Source of the DNA: Sphingomonadales bacterium 39-57-19
GTDB taxonomy: Bacteria; Pseudomonadota; Alphaproteobacteria; Sphingomonadales; Sphingomonadaceae
DNA: 58,569 nucleotides
Assembly (NCBI GenBank): GCA_002282385.1
Contig: NCJG01000010.1
Span: 1 to 58,569 of the forward strand
Reading direction: 5' to 3'
The notes below the pieces were generated by a model. The model was not told the DNA's origin and made no database searches. It saw nothing but the letters and a program-made list of their open reading frames with translations. Position 1 is the first letter of the stretch. Each line of letters starts with the position of its first letter. A program made the position numbers and the translations under genes. Shown piece by piece: positions 43,513 to 52,357 of this stretch.

Positions 43513-43982
43513 GATATGCGGTCTCCGATCCGGATGAATGTGCCGCTTGCATGGGCCAACGGCTCGTCCGGATTGCCATTATGGGCAAAGCCCCGAACAA
43601 AGCCGATGCTGTTGGTCAAATGATAGCAGATGCCCCGGCCATATACGCGCTCACCCGAAGGTGAGGGGCGCAGATAGTCGATCCGCAGGTCCATCGTCAC
43701 TTGCGGCCTGAACTCACCCAGCTTCGTCCAAATCGACATGCTGGTGGCATTGTCCATCAGGCTGATGATCACGGCCGAGGCGAGGATACCGGTATCGGGG
43801 TCGGCAACCAGGTCTTCACGCCAGTCGATGGCGAGTTCCACCCAGTCAGCGCCATGGCCAACATACTCCATGTCGAGAAACCCGCCATGGCCAAATTTGC
43901 CCATCATCTTGTTCACAAGGGCTGGGTCAAATTCAGTGCCTTTTGGCACGATGCTGCCCAAGTCGGGTTTGCCGAACGCCAT
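43509..43982 (-). CDS. PaaI-like hotdog thioesterase, first of a pair
   Basis: This encodes 157 residues. The hotdog core is clear in 'LASAVIISLMDNATSMSIWTKLG', 'QVTMDLRIDYLRPSPSGERVYGRGICYHLTNSIGFVRGFAHN' and 'PLAHASGTFIRIG'. It is more divergent than its partner: the HGG loop is replaced by 'DTGILASA', with an Asp on the helix (SLMDNA). It begins at the base after the amidase stop and overlaps the next thioesterase. The tandem suggests a dimer of unlike chains or division of substrates. Confidence 0.83.
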   Translation of the reverse strand: MAFGKPDLGSIVPKGTEFDPALVNKMMGKFGHGGFLDMEYVGHGADWVELAIDWREDLVADPDTGILASAVIISLMDNATSMSIWTKLGEFRPQVTMDLRIDYLRPSPSGERVYGRGICYHLTNSIGFVRGFAHNGNPDEPLAHASGTFIRIGDRIS

Positions 43983-45590
43983 TTACTTACTTTCTAAGGT
44001 TGGCCGCAATTGCGGCGTCACACGTGCTTTTGAAAGCTGCTCATAAGCATATCCCGCCTTTAATACAGCATGGTCATGCCATTTTGGACCGATGAAGCTT
44101 AACCCGACCGGCAGGCCAGCGGACAGACCCATGGGCACGGTCAAATGCGGAAAGCCTGCAACCGCTGGCAATTGGCTTGCGCTTGGTCCCGAAAAGGCAT
44201 CACCTTTGCCAAGTGTGGAAAGCCACGCCGGACCATTGGTCTGGGCGACGATGACATCAACTTTGTTACGGGCAAAAAACTGATTGAGCGCGCCCGAGGC
44301 AAGACCGCGCGAGGTTGCCAACGCCTGCAAATAGGCCGGATCGTCTAGCCCGGCTTCTTTATCGGCGGTTTCAAATATGTCCTGTCCAAAATGCTGCAAT
44401 TCCGAGCTGGCATTCGCCTTGTTGAACGCAATGACATCGGCCAGCGTTTTATGCGGGACGATGCCTTCGGGTAGGGCTTGCAAATAGGTCGCGAGGTTCG
44501 CCTTCAATTCTGTCAGCAGAACCTTGAATTCGCCTTGTCCGATTTTCTGGCGATCGATCTTGCTGCCATCCAGCATGACGACTTCAGCGCCGCCAGCCTT
44601 CAATGTGGCAAGTGCGGCATCAAATAATGCGGCGTCAACATTGGGTGCGCGCAGGACGCCAATGCGCATGCCTTTTAGCGCATCGACGGAAAGGCCCTTG
44701 CTGTAATCGCCGCGCCATGTGTCCGCATCGGCGGTTGCGGCGTCCTGCGGATCGGTGCCGGCCATTGCCGTGAGCATGATGGCGGCATCACGGACCGAAC
44801 GCGTCATGGGCCCTGCAGTGTCCTGGCTGTGGCTGATCGGCACGATATAGCGGCGCGAGACAAGACCAACGGTGGGTTTGAACCCGACCACGCCGTTGAC
44901 GCCAGCGGGGCAGGTGATCGACCCATCGGTTTCGGTCCCAATGCTGCCTGCCGCAAGGCCCGCAGCGGTTGCAGAACCGCTGCCGCTGGACGAGCCGCAG
45001 CTGTTGCGGTCAAGCGCGTGTGGATTTTTGGTCAGGCCGCCCACTGCGCTCCACCCGCTGGTGGAGTTACCCGACCGGATATTGGCCCATTCGCTCAAAT
45101 TGGTTTTACCAAGAATGACCGCGCCCGCCGCGCGCAACCGCGCAATCAACGGTGCATCACGATTGGTGATATTGCCGGCCAAGGCCAATGACCCTACGGT
45201 CGTCGCGATGGGTCCGGCCACTTCGACATTGTCCTTCACCAATACCGGAATACCATGCATTGGCCCGCGATATGTGCCCGCACGCAGTTCCGCATCCATG
45301 GCGCGGGCCTGTTCAATCGCATCGGGGAAGGTGGCGATGACCGCATTGAGCATGGGGCCGCTGTCATCGACCGCTGCAATCCGCGCCAGATAGGCCGCCG
45401 TAATCGCTTCGCTGTTCAGCGCGCCATCATCAATGCCATCGGCCAATTGCGACAGGTCCAAGCTTTCGATGGGACCAGCCTTGGCAAGATTGGCGGTGGC
45501 CCGTTCGGTCGATGGCGGCGTTGGCGCCATTGCGGATACCGACGACGCAAAAGCGACGCAGCTTAAGATAAGTGCAATTTTAATCTTCAC
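43983..45590 (-). CDS. Exported amidase-signature family amidase
   Basis: This encodes 535 residues with a signal peptide (hydrophobic run ending SVSAMA). The Ser-Ser-Lys triad is intact: Lys in '[13 protein letters not shown]' and the Ser pair in '[30 protein letters not shown]'. Members hydrolyse aliphatic or peptide amides. Homologues are often annotated as GatA-like, but no gatBC is here and the signal peptide argues for a secreted hydrolase. Its start overlaps the proC stop by four bases and its stop abuts the next gene, so expression is tied to proline and lysine biosynthesis genes. Confidence 0.88.
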   Translation of the reverse strand: MKIKIALILSCVAFASSVSAMAPTPPSTERATANLAKAGPIESLDLSQLADGIDDGALNSEAITAAYLARIAAVDDSGPMLNAVIATFPDAIEQARAMDAELRAGTYRGPMHGIPVLVKDNVEVAGPIATTVGSLALAGNITNRDAPLIARLRAAGAVILGKTNLSEWANIRSGNSTSGWSAVGGLTKNPHALDRNSCGSSSGSGSATAAGLAAGSIGTETDGSITCPAGVNGVVGFKPTVGLVSRRYIVPISHSQDTAGPMTRSVRDAAIMLTAMAGTDPQDAATADADTWRGDYSKGLSVDALKGMRIGVLRAPNVDAALFDAALATLKAGGAEVVMLDGSKIDRQKIGQGEFKVLLTELKANLATYLQALPEGIVPHKTLADVIAFNKANASSELQHFGQDIFETADKEAGLDDPAYLQALATSRGLASGALNQFFARNKVDVIVAQTNGPAWLSTLGKGDAFSGPSASQLPAVAGFPHLTVPMGLSAGLPVGLSFIGPKWHDHAVLKAGYAYEQLSKARVTPQLRPTLESK

Positions 45591-46396
45591 GTCGCATCTC
45601 CCTTGGCCAGTTCGGCACCCCGGTCACGCGCGGCGCGCAATGTATCGGTTATCAGTTTGTTCAACGCCGCATCCGAATCCAGCACCGCGAGCCCTGCGGC
45701 GGTGGTGCCGCCCGGACTGGTGACCCGCCGCGCCAGATCAGTTGGCGTTTCCGATGAGGTCGCGGCCAAGATCGCAGCGCCCTCGGTCATTGCCAGCGCC
45801 AGTTGTGCAGCAACATCCCGCGGCAATCCGGCGGCTTCGCCACCTTGGGTCAGTGCATCAATAAAGCGATAGACGAACGCTGGCCCGGAACCGGCAAGCG
45901 CCGTGACGGCGTCCATATGCGCTTCGTCGTCGATCCAGATGACTGCACCGAGCGGAGCCAGTAAGGATGCCATCTCTGCCCGTTGCTGCGCATCGTCATG
46001 CGGCGCAAAAACACCCAGTGGTGACTTGCCAATCGCGGCGGCCAAATTGGGCATCAGCCGTATGACGCGCGCATCGGGAAAATACGCGGACAGCGTATCA
46101 GTCGTTGTCCCGGCGAGTATGGATATCAATGTCGCTCCGGGGGCTAGGATTCGTGCTATTTCGGGCGCCAGTTCAGCCAAACGCTGCGGCTTTATCCCCA
46201 ATATGACGACATCATAGCCCGTGTCCAATGCCGCAGACGACCGATGGAGATGGACGCCCCCTGGCAGGTTTCCGGCAACCGGATCGATGATGTGGAAGGT
46301 GGCGGGTGCAAAATCGGCGGCAAGCCAACCGCGCAGCATGGCGCCCCCCATATTACCACAGCCGTAAAAGCAAATTTTAGATGGGAAAGCGGACAC
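45587..46396 (-). CDS. proC: Pyrroline-5-carboxylate reductase
   Basis: This encodes 269 residues. The nucleotide-binding motif 'FYGCGNMGGAMLRGWL' and the C-terminal 'AVTALAGSGPAFVYRFIDALTQGGEAAGL' with 'LARRVTSPGGTTAAGLAVLD' are ProC signatures. It makes proline from pyrroline-5-carboxylate using NAD(P)H. It lies 38 bases after the siroheme gene and overlaps the amidase gene as ATGA. Confidence 0.93.
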   Translation of the reverse strand: MSAFPSKICFYGCGNMGGAMLRGWLAADFAPATFHIIDPVAGNLPGGVHLHRSSAALDTGYDVVILGIKPQRLAELAPEIARILAPGATLISILAGTTTDTLSAYFPDARVIRLMPNLAAAIGKSPLGVFAPHDDAQQRAEMASLLAPLGAVIWIDDEAHMDAVTALAGSGPAFVYRFIDALTQGGEAAGLPRDVAAQLALAMTEGAAILAATSSETPTDLARRVTSPGGTTAAGLAVLDSDAALNKLITDTLRAARDRGAELAKGDAT

Positions 46397-46434
46397 AATG
46401 AAGACCTTGCGACTATTTACGCTGTCGTCATGCC

Positions 46435-47214
46435 CTATCCTTGCGCCAACGGCAACCGCAGGAACAAGGACAATCCCTCAGGCGGTACCACCGGTGGTGC
46501 ACTTGCGTGCCGAACGGCATCGGCACGTGCACGATTGAGGATAGCCGCTGGCACGCCGGGATCATGAAACACATTGTCCGCTTCGCCAAGAAGCCGCGCG
46601 GTGAGCAACGTAAGGTCGTCGGGATTGGCGGAGAGCAATGCAATTTCGATCAACCGGTCACCCTTGGGATTTTCGGCCTGCATGATCCAATTGTCGACCG
46701 TGGCGTCGTCATGCGTGCCGAACGGGTCAAGCATGCCACCGGCGGCGAAACCCTGATCCAATGCACGTCGGCGCTCCGCCCCTTCGGACCAACGCGCGCG
46801 GATTTTGCTGCGGGCTCCGGAAATAGCTTCGGCCAGCGGGCCCAATGTTTCAGGCAGCAATGTTTCGATACGCTGGCGAATGGCCTTGGCCATACCCGCC
46901 GACGCGCCGCCGGTGCCGACTGCAATTAACACAGGGGTCCGGTCGACAATCGCCGGTGTCGTAAAATCGCAAATTTCGGGGCGGTCGACGACGTTGACGA
47001 GCAAGCCACGGGCTTTCAATTCGTCCGCAGCGGTGCGGGCGTCTTCTTCTTCGGCAATTGCGACAAAGGCAATCCGTGCCGCGCGATCGGCGGCGTCAAC
47101 GCAAATGCCGCCCGCGCGTTCAATCAGCCGCCGTTTCGCATCCGCCATCTCGCCCTCACCGACCAAAATGACATTTCGGCCCTTCAGATTTACGAAAATG
47201 GGGAGCTGATCCAA
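46435..47214 (-). CDS. Precorrin-2 dehydrogenase/sirohydrochlorin ferrochelatase (CysG N-terminal type)
   Basis: This encodes 259 residues, the Met8-like half of CysG without a methyltransferase domain. 'LPIFVNLKGRNVILVGEGEMADAKRRLIERAG' is the NAD-binding Rossmann start. 'LLVNVVDRPEICDFTTPAIVDRTPVLIAVGTGGASAGMAKAIRQRIETLLP' is the conserved substrate region. It oxidises precorrin-2 and inserts iron to form siroheme for sulfite and nitrite reductases. A separate uroporphyrinogen methyltransferase must be elsewhere. It starts ten bases after lysA in the long minus-strand operon. Confidence 0.88.
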   Translation of the reverse strand: MDQLPIFVNLKGRNVILVGEGEMADAKRRLIERAGGICVDAADRAARIAFVAIAEEEDARTAADELKARGLLVNVVDRPEICDFTTPAIVDRTPVLIAVGTGGASAGMAKAIRQRIETLLPETLGPLAEAISGARSKIRARWSEGAERRRALDQGFAAGGMLDPFGTHDDATVDNWIMQAENPKGDRLIEIALLSANPDDLTLLTARLLGEADNVFHDPGVPAAILNRARADAVRHASAPPVVPPEGLSLFLRLPLAQG

Positions 47215-47224
47215 ATCTCTATCC

Positions 47225-48487
47225 TTATTTCAGCCAGTCGGGCACGTGCTCGGCAGCCAAAATCGTCTCGGGCGAAATACGTTCCGCAACGACCGCGAAT
47301 TTATCGCCGTCGACGAGCACTTCGGGAACGAGACCGCGGCTGTTATAGGTGCTCGCCATCGTCGCGCCATACGCGCCAGCTGTACGGAATATCGCGAGGT
47401 CATTGGCCTCAACAACATCGATTTCGCGGCCCATGGCAAAGGTATCGCCAGTTTCACAGACGGGGCCCACAATGTTCGCGGTCATTTTGCGGCCATTTGG
47501 TTCAACCGCATCAAAATCATGCCACGCGTCGTATAGCGCGGGGCGCGCCAAGTCATTCATTGCGGCATCGACAATGGCAAAGGGTGCATTGCCCGATCCG
47601 GGCTTCACGCGAATTACGCGCGTCAACAGGACGCCCGCATTTCCGGCGATGACACGGCCGGGTTCGAACATCAAACGCACGCCCCAGTCCTTGGTCACGC
47701 GCGCAACCATCGCGCCATATTCGGCAGGTTCAGGCGGATTGTCACCGTCGCGATAGCGCACGCCAAGGCCGCCGCCCAAGTCAACATGGGTGACTTTATG
47801 GCCTTGGTCGCGCAAATCCTGCACCAGCGCACCGACTTTTGTGAACGCTGTCTCCAACGGCTCAAGGCTGGTCAACTGGCTGCCGATATGCACCGCAACG
47901 CCGCGCATATTCAGTCCAGGCAACGCATTTAAGCGGCCATAAATTTCCGTCGCGCGGTGAATGCCCACGCCAAATTTATTGTCGGCTTTCCCCGTTGAAA
48001 TCTTGCCATGTGTTCCAGCGTCGACATCGGGATTGATACGCAGCACGGCGTTCGCTTGATAGTTCAATGCGTCCGCAAGCGTCGCAAGCTCGCGGCCTTC
48101 TTCTTCGGACTCGATATTGAATTGCCCAATACCTGCCTTCAACGCGCGGACGATTTCTTCGGCTGTCTTACCAACGCCTGAAAATACAATGTCTTCTGGC
48201 GCCATGCCGGCGGCCAGTGCACGGTCCATTTCGCCGCCCGACACAACATCAGCGCCATAGCCCTGACGCGCGAGCACCTTGAGCACGGCCAAATTCGGAT
48301 TGGATTTCACGGCAAAGGCCAAATGCGGGTTATCAAGGGCCGACAAGCCAGCGCGGAACACTTGCGCGTGCCGCTCCAGCGTTGCGCGCGAGTAGATATA
48401 GACAGGTGTGCCAACCGCCGCCGCAATATCGGGCAGCGCGACATCTTCGGCGTGCAACACGCCATTTTTAACGTCAAAATAGTTCAT
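47225..48487 (-). CDS. lysA: Diaminopimelate decarboxylase
   Basis: This encodes 420 residues of the fold-III PLP decarboxylases. The PLP Lys is in 'PHLAFAVKSNPN'. 'VAVHIGSQLTSLEPLETAF' and 'THVDLGGGLGVRYRDGDNP' bind the phosphate, and 'GPVCETGDTFAMGRE' gives the active-site Cys. It forms L-lysine from meso-diaminopimelate. It follows an LptM-like lipoprotein and argH, a gene order common in proteobacteria. Confidence 0.96.
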   Translation of the reverse strand: MNYFDVKNGVLHAEDVALPDIAAAVGTPVYIYSRATLERHAQVFRAGLSALDNPHLAFAVKSNPNLAVLKVLARQGYGADVVSGGEMDRALAAGMAPEDIVFSGVGKTAEEIVRALKAGIGQFNIESEEEGRELATLADALNYQANAVLRINPDVDAGTHGKISTGKADNKFGVGIHRATEIYGRLNALPGLNMRGVAVHIGSQLTSLEPLETAFTKVGALVQDLRDQGHKVTHVDLGGGLGVRYRDGDNPPEPAEYGAMVARVTKDWGVRLMFEPGRVIAGNAGVLLTRVIRVKPGSGNAPFAIVDAAMNDLARPALYDAWHDFDAVEPNGRKMTANIVGPVCETGDTFAMGREIDVVEANDLAIFRTAGAYGATMASTYNSRGLVPEVLVDGDKFAVVAERISPETILAAEHVPDWLK

Positions 48488-48499
48488 AGGATTGGATAC

Positions 48500-48805
48500 T
48501 TATTGGGAAGGCGTTTTTTCGGACGGATCGGTCTGTTCGGGGTCAAACGGTTTGGGCTCTTGCCCCGGCGGAATGTCGAACGGATCATCTTCGCGCCGGT
48601 CGGACCGTTTCAGCAGCTCGTCGGTGCGCCCTGGCCGTGCCTGAACCGATGGGGTCGTGAGAATCTTCGCCGTTTGGTCGGTGGTCTGGCCATAAGCTTG
48701 CGGTGGCATGCTATTGCCCGTGCGCGGTTCCAGATCGCCCACCTTGCCGCAGCCCGCAACGCACATGGCGACGCCAATGATGAAGGTGGTGCGCGCCGGT
48801 TTCAT
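48500..48805 (-). CDS. LptM-like small lipoprotein between argH and lysA
   Basis: This encodes 101 residues with a lipoprotein signal (lipobox VAGC followed by GKVGDLEPR) and a proline- and acid-rich tail. Small lipoproteins in this argH-lysA position (YifL/LptM) stabilise the LptD outer-membrane translocon in E. coli; the short GKxG(D/P)L motif after the lipidated Cys fits. The longer Pro-rich tail is unlike E. coli LptM. It overlaps the argH stop by four bases. Confidence 0.75.
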   Translation of the reverse strand: MKPARTTFIIGVAMCVAGCGKVGDLEPRTGNSMPPQAYGQTTDQTAKILTTPSVQARPGRTDELLKRSDRREDDPFDIPPGQEPKPFDPEQTDPSEKTPSQ

Positions 48806-50172
48806 GCCTCAAGTTCCTTTTTGGCAGTGCTGATGGCTTCTTTTACGCGCATCGGTGCCGTGCCGCCAGCGCTCGTCCGGCTGTTTACCGATCCTTCGAT
48901 CGACAGATCGGGCAAATTGCAGCCAGCCAGCGCAGGATTGATGGCAGAAAGATCGTCTACGGTGATGTCGGACAGATTTATGCCACGTGCCTCGCAGGAT
49001 TTGACGACGCTGCCGGTAACATGATGCGCCTCGCGGAAGGGCATGCCAAATTCGCGGACCAACCAGTCGGCCAGATCGGTAGCGGTGGAAAACCCGCTGC
49101 CCGCAACATCGCGCATGCGCGGCGTATTAAATGTCACATTGGCAACCATGCCCGTCATCGCGGCGATGGACAAAGCCAGCAGGTCATATGCCTCAAACAC
49201 CGGAGGTTTATCGTCCTGCATGTCCTTGGAATATGCGAGCGGAAGACCCTTCATCGTGATCATCAGGCTGTTCATGCAGCCAATGATACGTCCGGCATGG
49301 CCGCGCACCAGTTCAGCCGCGTCGGGATTGCGCTTTTGCGGCATGATGGAACTGCCCGTCGACCATGCGTCGGGCAGGCTGATGAAACCATAAGGCTGCG
49401 ACGCCCATATGATCATTTCTTCGGCCAAGCGCGACAGATGCAGCGCCGTTTGTGCGGCGGCCGTAAGGAACTCAAGCGCGAAGTCGCGGTCGGAAACCGA
49501 GTCCAGACTGTTCGCCATGGGGCCGTCAAAGCCAAGCGCCAGTGCCGTTGCGGCGCGATCAATCGGGAAGGATGTTCCCGCAAGTGCAGCTGCGCCCAAT
49601 GGGGACTGGTTTAACCGGCTGCGGCAATCGGCAAAGCGGCTGCGGTCGCGCTTGGTCATTTCGTAGTAGGCCATCAGATGATGGCCAAGCGTAACAGGCT
49701 GCGCGACCTGCAAATGCGTGAAGCCGGGCATGATGCTGTCGGCATGTTCTTCGGCACGTGTCACCAGCGCCGACTGGAATGCGCGCAGACCAGCATCGAT
49801 TTCATGGGTCGCATTGCGCACCCAAAGGCGGAAGTCGGTGGCGACTTGGTCATTGCGCGACCGCGCGGTGTGCAAACGTGCCGCAGGCTCCCCCACCAAC
49901 GCACGTAACCGCGTTTCGGTGACCATATGAATATCTTCAAGCGTGAGGTCTTCGGGCACGCCATTGGCTGCATATTCGGCGTAAATGCTATCGAGCCCGC
50001 TTTGGATCGCGGCATTGTCTGCCACCGTTATAATCCCGTTTGCGGCCAGCATATCGGCATGCGCTTTGCTGCCGGCTATGTCTTCCTGCCAAAGACGCTT
50101 GTCGAATGGGATGGAGGCATTTATCTCGCGCATGATAACGCCAGGGCCTTCGCCAAACCGGCCGCCCCACAT
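48802..50172 (-). CDS. argH: Argininosuccinate lyase
   Basis: This encodes about 456 residues of the fumarase/aspartase superfamily. '[32 protein letters not shown]' at the start, '[19 protein letters not shown]', and the superfamily signature '[15 protein letters not shown]' are diagnostic. It releases fumarate to give arginine. The ATG at 50172 matches the family start; there is no clear Shine-Dalgarno sequence. Only 16 bases separate it from the divergent tlpA-like start, so its promoter must lie inside that gene. Confidence 0.93.
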   Translation of the reverse strand: MWGGRFGEGPGVIMREINASIPFDKRLWQEDIAGSKAHADMLAANGIITVADNAAIQSGLDSIYAEYAANGVPEDLTLEDIHMVTETRLRALVGEPAARLHTARSRNDQVATDFRLWVRNATHEIDAGLRAFQSALVTRAEEHADSIMPGFTHLQVAQPVTLGHHLMAYYEMTKRDRSRFADCRSRLNQSPLGAAALAGTSFPIDRAATALALGFDGPMANSLDSVSDRDFALEFLTAAAQTALHLSRLAEEMIIWASQPYGFISLPDAWSTGSSIMPQKRNPDAAELVRGHAGRIIGCMNSLMITMKGLPLAYSKDMQDDKPPVFEAYDLLALSIAAMTGMVANVTFNTPRMRDVAGSGFSTATDLADWLVREFGMPFREAHHVTGSVVKSCEARGINLSDITVDDLSAINPALAGCNLPDLSIEGSVNSRTSAGGTAPMRVKEAISTAKKELEA

Positions 50173-50188
50173 GCTATTGGAATCAGAG

Positions 50189-50782
50189 ATGCGCTTTGTA
50201 ATTGCCTTAATCCTTTTAGTGCTGGCTGGGTGCGATAAAGAAAGCCAACCCAAGGGGCAAGCGCAACCCGCATCCACGGCCAAGGCAGGCGCATCTGACA
50301 AGGCCGATATCACTCTTGAAAGCGCCAATGGCATGCGCGCCACGCTGAGCTATCAATTTGCGGGTCAAAAAGCGCCATCGGCACCTTTTGCCGATGCACA
50401 GGGTCAGGATGTCAGCCTTGCCGATTTTGAAGGCAAGCCTTTGTTGCTCAACATCTGGGCAACATGGTGTGCGCCATGCAAAGCCGAGATGCCGACGCTG
50501 GATGCGCTGGCGGCGTCGGAAAAAGGCCGGATGCACGTGATCGCGGTGTCGCAAGACCTTGAAGGACGCGCACCTGTTGTCGCCTTTTTCAAGGAAACAG
50601 GGGTCAACAATTTGGTGCCCTATACCGATGCTGATAATGCACTGCTGACGGCGTTCAACAACGCGATCGCGCTGCCAACCACCATATTATATGACAGTGA
50701 TGGCAAAGAAGTATGGCGCGTGGCCGGCGGTGTAGAATGGGATGATGCCGAAATGGCAAAGCTGCTGCGCGCAGCGGACTAA
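50189..50782 (+). CDS. TlpA-like thioredoxin-fold lipoprotein
   Basis: This encodes about 197 residues: a lipoprotein signal (lipobox LAGC), a linker, and a thioredoxin fold with the redox motif CAPC in '[23 protein letters not shown]' and the cis-Pro region '[11 protein letters not shown]'. It is a periplasmic TlpA/ResA-type thiol-disulfide oxidoreductase, probably reducing disulfides during cytochrome or other protein maturation. The start at 50189 gives the lipobox at the expected place. It diverges from argH. Confidence 0.87.
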   Translation: MRFVIALILLVLAGCDKESQPKGQAQPASTAKAGASDKADITLESANGMRATLSYQFAGQKAPSAPFADAQGQDVSLADFEGKPLLLNIWATWCAPCKAEMPTLDALAASEKGRMHVIAVSQDLEGRAPVVAFFKETGVNNLVPYTDADNALLTAFNNAIALPTTILYDSDGKEVWRVAGGVEWDDAEMAKLLRAAD

Positions 50783-50783
50783 T

Positions 50784-50796
50784 AGGTCCTGACCCT
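50784..50796. repeat. 13-base motif repeated in inverse orientation at 58454
   Basis: aggtcctgaccct lies at the stop codon of the TlpA-like gene, between convergent genes. Its exact reverse complement is at 58454-58466, beside a copy of the main dispersed repeat. It may be part of a second short-repeat family. Confidence 0.5.
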
Positions 50797-51064
50797 ACAT
50801 CAATATGCAGCGGACGCGCTGCTTTTCGGCTTTTCGCACAGGCAGTGATTCGGTCAGTGACCGCACGACCACATGTCTGTGCCGGGGATCATTGCAATTG
50901 GTGATTTCCGCTTGCTCGGTTTCCCGGGCAAAGGCTGTGCCGGGCAAAAACCCTGCCGACAATATGACGATGCCAGTGCCCAACGTTAAAAAAAGTCCCC
51001 GCATGCGCGCAAAATGCCAGCAGAAAGCTTTATAAACGATGAATGATGAAGCGGTGTCCTGCAT
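50795..51064 (-). CDS. Small exported protein downstream of tRNA-Val
   Basis: This encodes about 89 residues from ATG 51064 (GAGG eight bases upstream) or 69 from ATG 51004. An export signal is visible ('RGLFLTLGTGIVILSAGFLPGTAFARE'). The mature part is about 43 residues with two Cys ('EITNCNDPRHRHVVVRS' and the C-terminal 'QRVRCILM'). I recognise no family. It begins 32 bases after the tRNA with no terminator in between, so it may share the tRNA transcript. Confidence 0.5.
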   Translation of the reverse strand: MQDTASSFIVYKAFCWHFARMRGLFLTLGTGIVILSAGFLPGTAFARETEQAEITNCNDPRHRHVVVRSLTESLPVRKAEKQRVRCILM

Positions 51065-51096
51065 TTCTGGTGCCTCTATCGGCCATAATCCAAAAA

Positions 51097-51172
51097 TGGT
51101 GGGCGCTAACGGGCTCGAACCGCTGACCCTCTCGGTGTAAACGAGATGCTCTACCAACTGAGCTAAGCGCCC
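51097..51172 (-). tRNA. tRNA-Val (anticodon TAC)
   Basis: The minus strand folds as a full 76-base tRNA including encoded CCA. The acceptor stem is GGGCGCT/AGCGCCC, the D arm contains GCTCAGTTGGTAGAGC, the anticodon stem is CTCG(T)/(C)CGAG with loop TTTACAC (anticodon TAC), and the T arm has GGTTCGAGCC. All stems pair well. Confidence 0.96.
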
Positions 51173-51223
51173 CACTACGGGAAGCGCGCCTTTGCCAAAG
51201 CGTTTTGGCTTTTGCAAGCCTAA

Positions 51224-52156
51224 TCAGATGATCGGAGCGGAACGGATGCCGATTGCGGCAAAATAATCATCCAGCTTGGCAGATGTTTCGTCCGACAGTT
51301 CAATGAAAACCCGCCGTGCATCGGCTGGATCCTGACGCCGGACGAGCATACCGCTTTCGGTCATTGCTGTGATCCACCGCAATGCAGTCGTCGGTGGAAC
51401 CGCAGCGGCAATACACAGGCTGGAAACCGACACATGCTGCCCTTCTTGCCCCGCAGCCTTTAGGTCCAGCAAAATATCCCAGGCCGGGTCCGCGAACAGA
51501 TCAGGTGGGAAATAACGCTCCCGCATACGGCGCAGCTTGATGATCTCGCGCAGCATTTGGGGGTCCGTCGCGTCCGAGTGCATAGCACTGGCGGATGGAA
51601 ATCCCTGAAACCCACCCAATGGCGCTGGCCGAAAGGAAAGAGCTTTGTCGGATACCGATGTTTTGGGTTCCGAATCGGCCATGCGGGCAAGAGTGCGGGC
51701 AAATTCTGCAAGCTCGTCGCTGATTCGGTGCAGCGATCCGAATGGGACATCACGGTTCGTGTCATGCAGTCGGTCCATTTTGCCCCGTCCAAACGCCCCC
51801 GCCAAAATCGGCATCGCCTCAATGTAGTCAGCGTCGACGAAAAAATGGCACTGGCCTTGCGGAAGCGCTGCATAAGCGTCCTCGAGCCCATCCATATTGG
51901 TCCACACCAACGCAGTGCTCCGATGCATTTGGAGATACCGCGATATGCGCGCCAGGAAATCTTCTGGTATGTCCATTTTGGACGTAAAATGGACCAAAAT
52001 GAAATCCGTCCGCTGTGTATCGTCCATCACCAGCGCGGTGCAGCCCATGAAGGACAATAATCGCTTGAGTTCAGCGATGCGTTGCGCCGTGCCGCCGACG
52101 ATCATGGCCGTGCGGCCATTGATGCTGGAACCGACGGTGGACGGGGGTTTTGCCAT
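51224..52156 (-). CDS. Receiver-like/MarR-type winged-helix transcription regulator
   Basis: This encodes about 310 residues. The N-terminal half resembles a response-regulator receiver ('GRTAMIVGGTAQRIAELKRLLSFMGCTALVMDD', then 'DFILVHF' where the phosphate-accepting Asp would be His). The C-terminal part is a MarR-like winged helix: 'AWDILLDLKAAGQEGQHVSVSSLCIAAAVPPTTALRWITAMTESGMLVRRQDPADARRVFIELSD'. Proteins with this tail are common in sphingomonads. The receiver appears unable to be phosphorylated in the normal way. ATG 52156 has GGGAG eight bases upstream. Its targets are unknown; it diverges from the M3 peptidase gene. Confidence 0.75.
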   Translation of the reverse strand: MAKPPSTVGSSINGRTAMIVGGTAQRIAELKRLLSFMGCTALVMDDTQRTDFILVHFTSKMDIPEDFLARISRYLQMHRSTALVWTNMDGLEDAYAALPQGQCHFFVDADYIEAMPILAGAFGRGKMDRLHDTNRDVPFGSLHRISDELAEFARTLARMADSEPKTSVSDKALSFRPAPLGGFQGFPSASAMHSDATDPQMLREIIKLRRMRERYFPPDLFADPAWDILLDLKAAGQEGQHVSVSSLCIAAAVPPTTALRWITAMTESGMLVRRQDPADARRVFIELSDETSAKLDDYFAAIGIRSAPII

Positions 52157-52357
52157 ATATATTCTCCCAGAAATGCGAATAGGGGCCTCACGTCGCGAAG
52201 GCACGATGTTTGCGCCGTGCGCCATGTACAATTTATATCCATTTTGGAAGTAACAGTTTTGGCCGACTGGTTGTTTGCAAGGCGCCCCTGATGCGCTAAT
52301 CCCCCTGTTCATTGAGCCTGCGCACACGGGCCGCAAAATGCAGAGGAGCATATTTAG

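Noticed and set aside
51097..51217. Longer start for the small protein downstream of tRNA-Val
   Set aside because: The extension translates the tRNA itself; the true start must lie after the tRNA.
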